Assembly (NCBI GenBank): GCA_963823165.1 | Contig: CAWGKV010000006.1 | Coordinates: forward strand, 15,718-79,717 | Length of the DNA stretch: 64,000 bases | From: Roseiarcus sp963823165 | GTDB taxonomy: Bacteria > Pseudomonadota > Alphaproteobacteria > Rhizobiales > Beijerinckiaceae | Reading direction: 5' to 3' | Shown: in pieces, positions 61,117-64,000 of the stretch | Position numbering within the stretch: the first letter of the stretch is position 1 | Layout of the letters: each line of letters opens with the position of its first letter | Notes under the pieces: generated by a model | Told to the model about the DNA's origin: nothing | Database searches by the model: none | The model's input: only the letters and a program-made list of their open reading frames with translations | Position numbers and translations under genes: made by a program

Positions 61117-61239
61117 TTGCGGATTCTGTTCATCGGCGACGTGGTCGGCGCAGCGGGAATGAGCGCAGTGAAATCGATGCTTCCGGATGCGATCTCGCGT
61201 TGAGAGGTCGACCTCGCGGTGGTGAACGGCGAGAACTAA
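61117..61239 (+). pseudogene. ymdB-type metallophosphoesterase N-terminal remnant
   Basis: Reads LRILFIGDVVGAAGMSAVKS MLPDAISR, a stop (TGA at 61201), EVDLAVVNGEN, a stop (TAA at 61237). This is the first 40 residues of TIGR00282/YmdB phosphoesterases with metal-site Asp (GDVVG) and NGEN. Two in-frame stops and no continuation. The rest of the 60970-61482 gap holds only a GAACGAGC/GCTCGTTC palindrome at 61364-61381. Confidence 0.75.
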
Positions 61240-61482
61240 CCCATTGAAAAAGCTCATTTCGGAAAAGAAGACGAAGGGCATTTCGCGGCTCCGCCGGTCT
61301 GTTTCAGCGCCCGGGCGCGTCCAAAATCGGTTTTGAAAATCCGATTCGCCGCCGCCGCCGTCGCCGAACGAGCAGGCTCGTTCCAAAAAACGGCGCAATC
61401 CGAACCGCTCACTGTCGACGGGACCCCGACCGGCGAGGCCGGTGTCAATCAAAGGTAAAGTCTGAACGAGGAGGAGGGCGCC

Positions 61483-63100
61483 ATGTCCACTGTGAGATCT
61501 GAGGGGCGACGTTTTGCGATTGCGGGAGCGAGTTTCGCGGCGCTGGCATTGGGCGGCGGGGCCGCGCAGGCGCAGGATTGCGAAAGCCTCGTCGGCAAGG
61601 CCTACGGCGACGCCACCGATCTCGGCGGCGACGGACGTCACGCCGCCCTTCAGCGTCGCAGGAAAGGATCCCCCGACTCCGGTTTCGGTCGACGCGCCGT
61701 TCTGCCGCGTGCAGGGAACGATCAGGCCGTCGGCCAACTCCGACATCAAATTCGAGGTCTGGCTGCCGCCCGAAGGCGGCTGGAACGGCAAATACCAGGG
61801 CGTCGGCAACGGCGGCTTCGCCGGGTCGCTGATCTACGCGCCGATGTCCTGGGCGCTCGAGGCCGGCTATGCGGTGGCGGGAACCGACACCGGCCATTCC
61901 GGGGGGTCGCTGGACGCGGACTGGGCGCTCGGTCATCCGGAGAAGATCGCCGACTTCGGCTGGCGGGCGATCCATCTGACCGCCGAGGCCTCGAAGGCGA
62001 TCGTCGCGGACTATTACGGCAAGGCGCCCGAGCACGCCTATTTCAGCGGCTGCTCGGACGGCGGACGCGAGGCGCTGATGGAAGCGCAGCGGTTCCCGCA
62101 GGACTACGACGGCATCGTCGCCGGCGCTCCGGCGAGCGACTGGACGAAACTGCTGACCAACGCCGTCTGGTCCGAACAGGCGCTCGACCAGCCGAACGCC
62201 TGGCTGTCGCCGGAAAAGCTGTCGATCGTGACGAAGGCGGTCCTCGCGGCTTGCCATGGCGAGGACGGCTATCTTGGCAATCCGGCCGAGTGCCGCTTCG
62301 GCCCTTCGAGCCTCGCCTGCAAGGCGGGCCAATCGGAGGAGTGTCTGTCCGAGCCCGAAGTCGCAGCGCTGAGCAGGATCTATTCGGGCGCCGAGGATGC
62401 GAGCGGAAAATCGATCTTCCCGGGCTACGCTCCCGGCGGAGAGTCCGGTCCGGGGGCGTGGCCGCTGTGGATCACGGGAACCGAGCCGAAGCGCACGGCG
62501 GGGTCGCTCGCCTACGGCTTCGGGACCGGCTATTTCGCCGATATGGTGTTCGACAATCCGGATTGGCGCATCGACGGCCAGAACGTCAGCGACGACCTCG
62601 CCGCGGCCGACAAGACGACCGCCGAGGCGCTCGACGCGACCGACCCGGACCTCACGGCTTTCAAGGCGGCCGGCGGCAAGCTCATCCAGTATCACGGCTG
62701 GAACGATGCGGCGATTCCGCCGCAAGCCTCGGTCGACACTTACCAGTCGGTCGCCAACGCGATGGGCGGCCTGCAGAACCTGCGGTCCTTCTACCGGTTG
62801 TTCCTGGCGCCCGGCATGGAGCATTGCGGCGGCGGCCCCGGCCCCAACGCCGTCGGGGGCGTCTTCGGCCTGCCGTCGCCGAGCCGCGATCCGGCCCACG
62901 ACGTCGTCGCGGCCCTGGCCCACTGGGTCGAAAACGGAACCGCGCCTGACTTCATCGTCGCGACCCGCTATCTCGACAACGATCCGGCCAAGGGGCTCGA
63001 AGCGCAGCGTCCGTGGTGTCCGTACCCCGCCGCCGCCCGCTTCCTGGGCCAGGGCGACCGCAGCGAAGCGGCCAGCTACACCTGCGGGGCGCAACCCTAG
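61483..63100 (+). pseudogene. Tannase/feruloyl-esterase family protein, frameshifted
   Basis: From ATG 61483 a signal peptide (FAIAGASFAALALGGGAAQA) and the mature start QDCESLVGKAYGDAT are in one frame; from about 61620 the family sequence continues in the next: ISAATDVTPPFSVAGKDPPT, WLPPEGGWNGKYQGVGNGGF and on to the stop at 63100. Removing one G from gccaccGatctc joins them. The catalytic CS-D-HC set of tannases is intact: Ser in SGCSDGGREAL, His in APGMEHCGGG. About 538 residues if repaired. GAGGAGG is seven bases before the ATG. Either a dead gene or a single-base sequencing error. Confidence 0.82.
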
Positions 63101-63438
63101 CCTGGACCGGATGGCCGGCCCCTCGGTCCACCAGCCGTCTCGGCCGCCATTGTCAAACGATTGCGGTGAACGGCGGAGTGGCGTTTCTGTAGCCGATCCC
63201 TTCGAAGGTCGGCGACTCGTCCGCTAGGCATGCGGCGCCGACGGAAGAGGGTCACGTCAGTAGAGGTGAGCGTACCGCAGCAGCAACTCGAGGAGCAGAA
63301 AAAAAACGCATGCCCGTCGGGGCCGCCGCTTCAGAGGCCATCGTCGATAAGATTTCCCCGGCCAGTTGCGCGAGATCAAGACCCTTCGAGGGAAAGAGCG
63401 GTACGAAGGTTCACTGTCGACAAACTATGGGGGGCGCA
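63101..63438. other. Gene-free stretch before the oleate-hydratase-like gene
   Basis: 338 bases without a recognisable gene; a run of ten A residues lies at about 63299-63307. Probably includes the promoter of the next gene. Confidence 0.35.
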
Positions 63439-64000
63439 ATGAAAGCCCATCTTGTCGGTTCGGGAATCGCCTCGCTCGCGGCGGCGGTCTACCTTCTCCG
63501 AGACACAGGCATCGAGCCGCGCGACATCACGGTCTACGAATCCGAGCCCCGCCTGGACGGCGCGATGACTGCTTACTCTGTGTGGGAAAACCATTCGGGG
63601 AGGCTACGCCGCGCCTATGTTCTGCCCGCGACGCGGATTCTGGAGAGAGAATATCGCTGCTCGTACGAGCTCTTCTCACACTTCGCGTCGGTGAGCGATC
63701 CGAACCAGAACCTCGACGAAGACGTTCACGAATTCAACTGGCGCTTTCCTTACGAGGATACGACCCGGATTCTCGACGAGCACCACAGGCCGAAGTCATC
63801 GAGACACTTCGGGGTCCGACTCCGCGACAGCGCCAAGCTACTTTGGCTGATGCTTCGTCGCGAATCGACGCTCGACGACAAGACCATCGAGGATTGGGGC
63901 CGGCTGCGCTTCTCGGACGGCTTCTATGATTCCGAGTTCTGGATCGCCTGGTCGACTATGATGGGACCGCGCCGGGAGCACAGCGCCATCGAAATGCGGC
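63439..64000 (+). CDS. Oleate hydratase-like (MCRA family) FAD protein, 3'-partial
   Basis: The frame opens at ATG 63439 (GGGGGGC just before) and runs off the right edge after 187 codons. The start MKAHLVGSGIASLAAAVYLL carries the GxGxxS/A FAD fold; TRILEREYRCSYELFSHFAS, SAKLLWLMLRRESTLDDKTI EDW and SEFWIAWSTMM follow as in myosin-cross-reactive-antigen proteins, which hydrate the double bond of unsaturated fatty acids. The HxxR/Glu catalytic region expected after residue 60 is altered or absent (GAMTAYSVWENHSG), so activity is uncertain. An in-frame ATG four codons earlier is possible. Confidence 0.78.
   Translation, partial: MKAHLVGSGIASLAAAVYLLRDTGIEPRDITVYESEPRLDGAMTAYSVWENHSGRLRRAYVLPATRILEREYRCSYELFSHFASVSDPNQNLDEDVHEFNWRFPYEDTTRILDEHHRPKSSRHFGVRLRDSAKLLWLMLRRESTLDDKTIEDWGRLRFSDGFYDSEFWIAWSTMMGPRREHSAIEMR

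Noticed and set aside
61364..61381. GAACGAGC/GCTCGTTC palindrome as a terminator
   Set aside because: The adjoining A-run would put the U-run ahead of the hairpin on the minus strand and none follows on the plus strand.

Overview
The window is GC-rich chromosomal DNA from an alphaproteobacterium, most likely of the order Hyphomicrobiales. The signs are gene content typical of that group (a malonyl-CoA decarboxylase next to a small tail-anchored protein, an FeSOD, UbiA, YgfZ next to a dihydroorotase), codon use strongly biased to C/G in third positions, and one GAAC-N7-GAAC LexA-type box of the alphaproteobacterial kind. The species cannot be named from the sequence. No rRNA, tRNA or CRISPR array was seen. 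It is a patchwork: compact housekeeping and catabolic operons separated by stretches full of gene remnants, short palindromic repeats and degraded insertion sequences.

Layout. 1-4.3 kb: ubiA (running in from the left), a SAM-methyltransferase-like protein and folC. 3.3-7.8 kb: an aromatic meta-cleavage cluster (FAH hydrolase and TetR regulator, divergent from an MhpA-like FAD hydroxylase and an extradiol VOC dioxygenase, with a palindromic operator between). 7.8-8.7 kb: gene-free, with an orphan LexA box and a four-copy 72-bp array. 8.7-15.4 kb: a minus-strand corrinoid C1-transfer operon (corrinoid protein, DUF1638, PF13769, MetV, MetF, MeTHF:corrinoid methyltransferase, Fe-S/ASKHA reactivase), interrupted by REP-like palindromes and lacking a substrate-specific methyltransferase. 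15.6-22.8 kb: xylulokinase, cold-shock protein, a DAO-family oxidase, gcdH plus a CoA-transferase (glutarate/lysine breakdown), and a LOG protein. 22.8-30.2 kb: sodB, uspA, ygfZ, dihydroorotase, malonyl-CoA decarboxylase, psuG. 30.2-34.1 kb: a graveyard of a group II intron RT scrap, a broken MFS gene joined to an antiporter scrap, an intact nucleoside hydrolase, and a frameshifted IS110-type element.

34.5-42.8 kb: lipoprotein, an AT-richer LuxR solo convergent with a Rieske-P450 fusion gene, an aldehyde dehydrogenase remnant, a formylglycine-generating enzyme, and two DUF4239 (bestrophin-like) paralogues around a small lipoprotein. 42.8-49 kb: a second FAH protein, a DUF190 remnant, MFS and MATE drug exporters, a GST and an NRAMP-like transporter. 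49.4-56.7 kb: rsmE, DUF1223, a tandem pair of PycTM-like membrane proteins, periplasmic trehalase with a damaged start codon, and comM. 56.7-61.3 kb: an ISAs1 remnant, a BrnT/BrnA toxin-antitoxin pair, a tiny secreted Cys-rich peptide and a duplicated comM scrap. 59-64 kb: a Tat-exported amidohydrolase, a ymdB remnant, a frameshifted tannase-family esterase and the start of an oleate-hydratase-like gene.

How the genes work together: the corrinoid operon would pass methyl groups from a methylated corrinoid protein to tetrahydrofolate and oxidise methyl-THF through MetVF, with the reactivase repairing Co(II). The aromatic cluster hydroxylates and cleaves a phenolic ring. GcdH with its CoA-transferase degrades glutarate. 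At least six genes or gene pieces carry single frameshifts or a lost start codon, so either sequencing errors or recent decay must be considered throughout.
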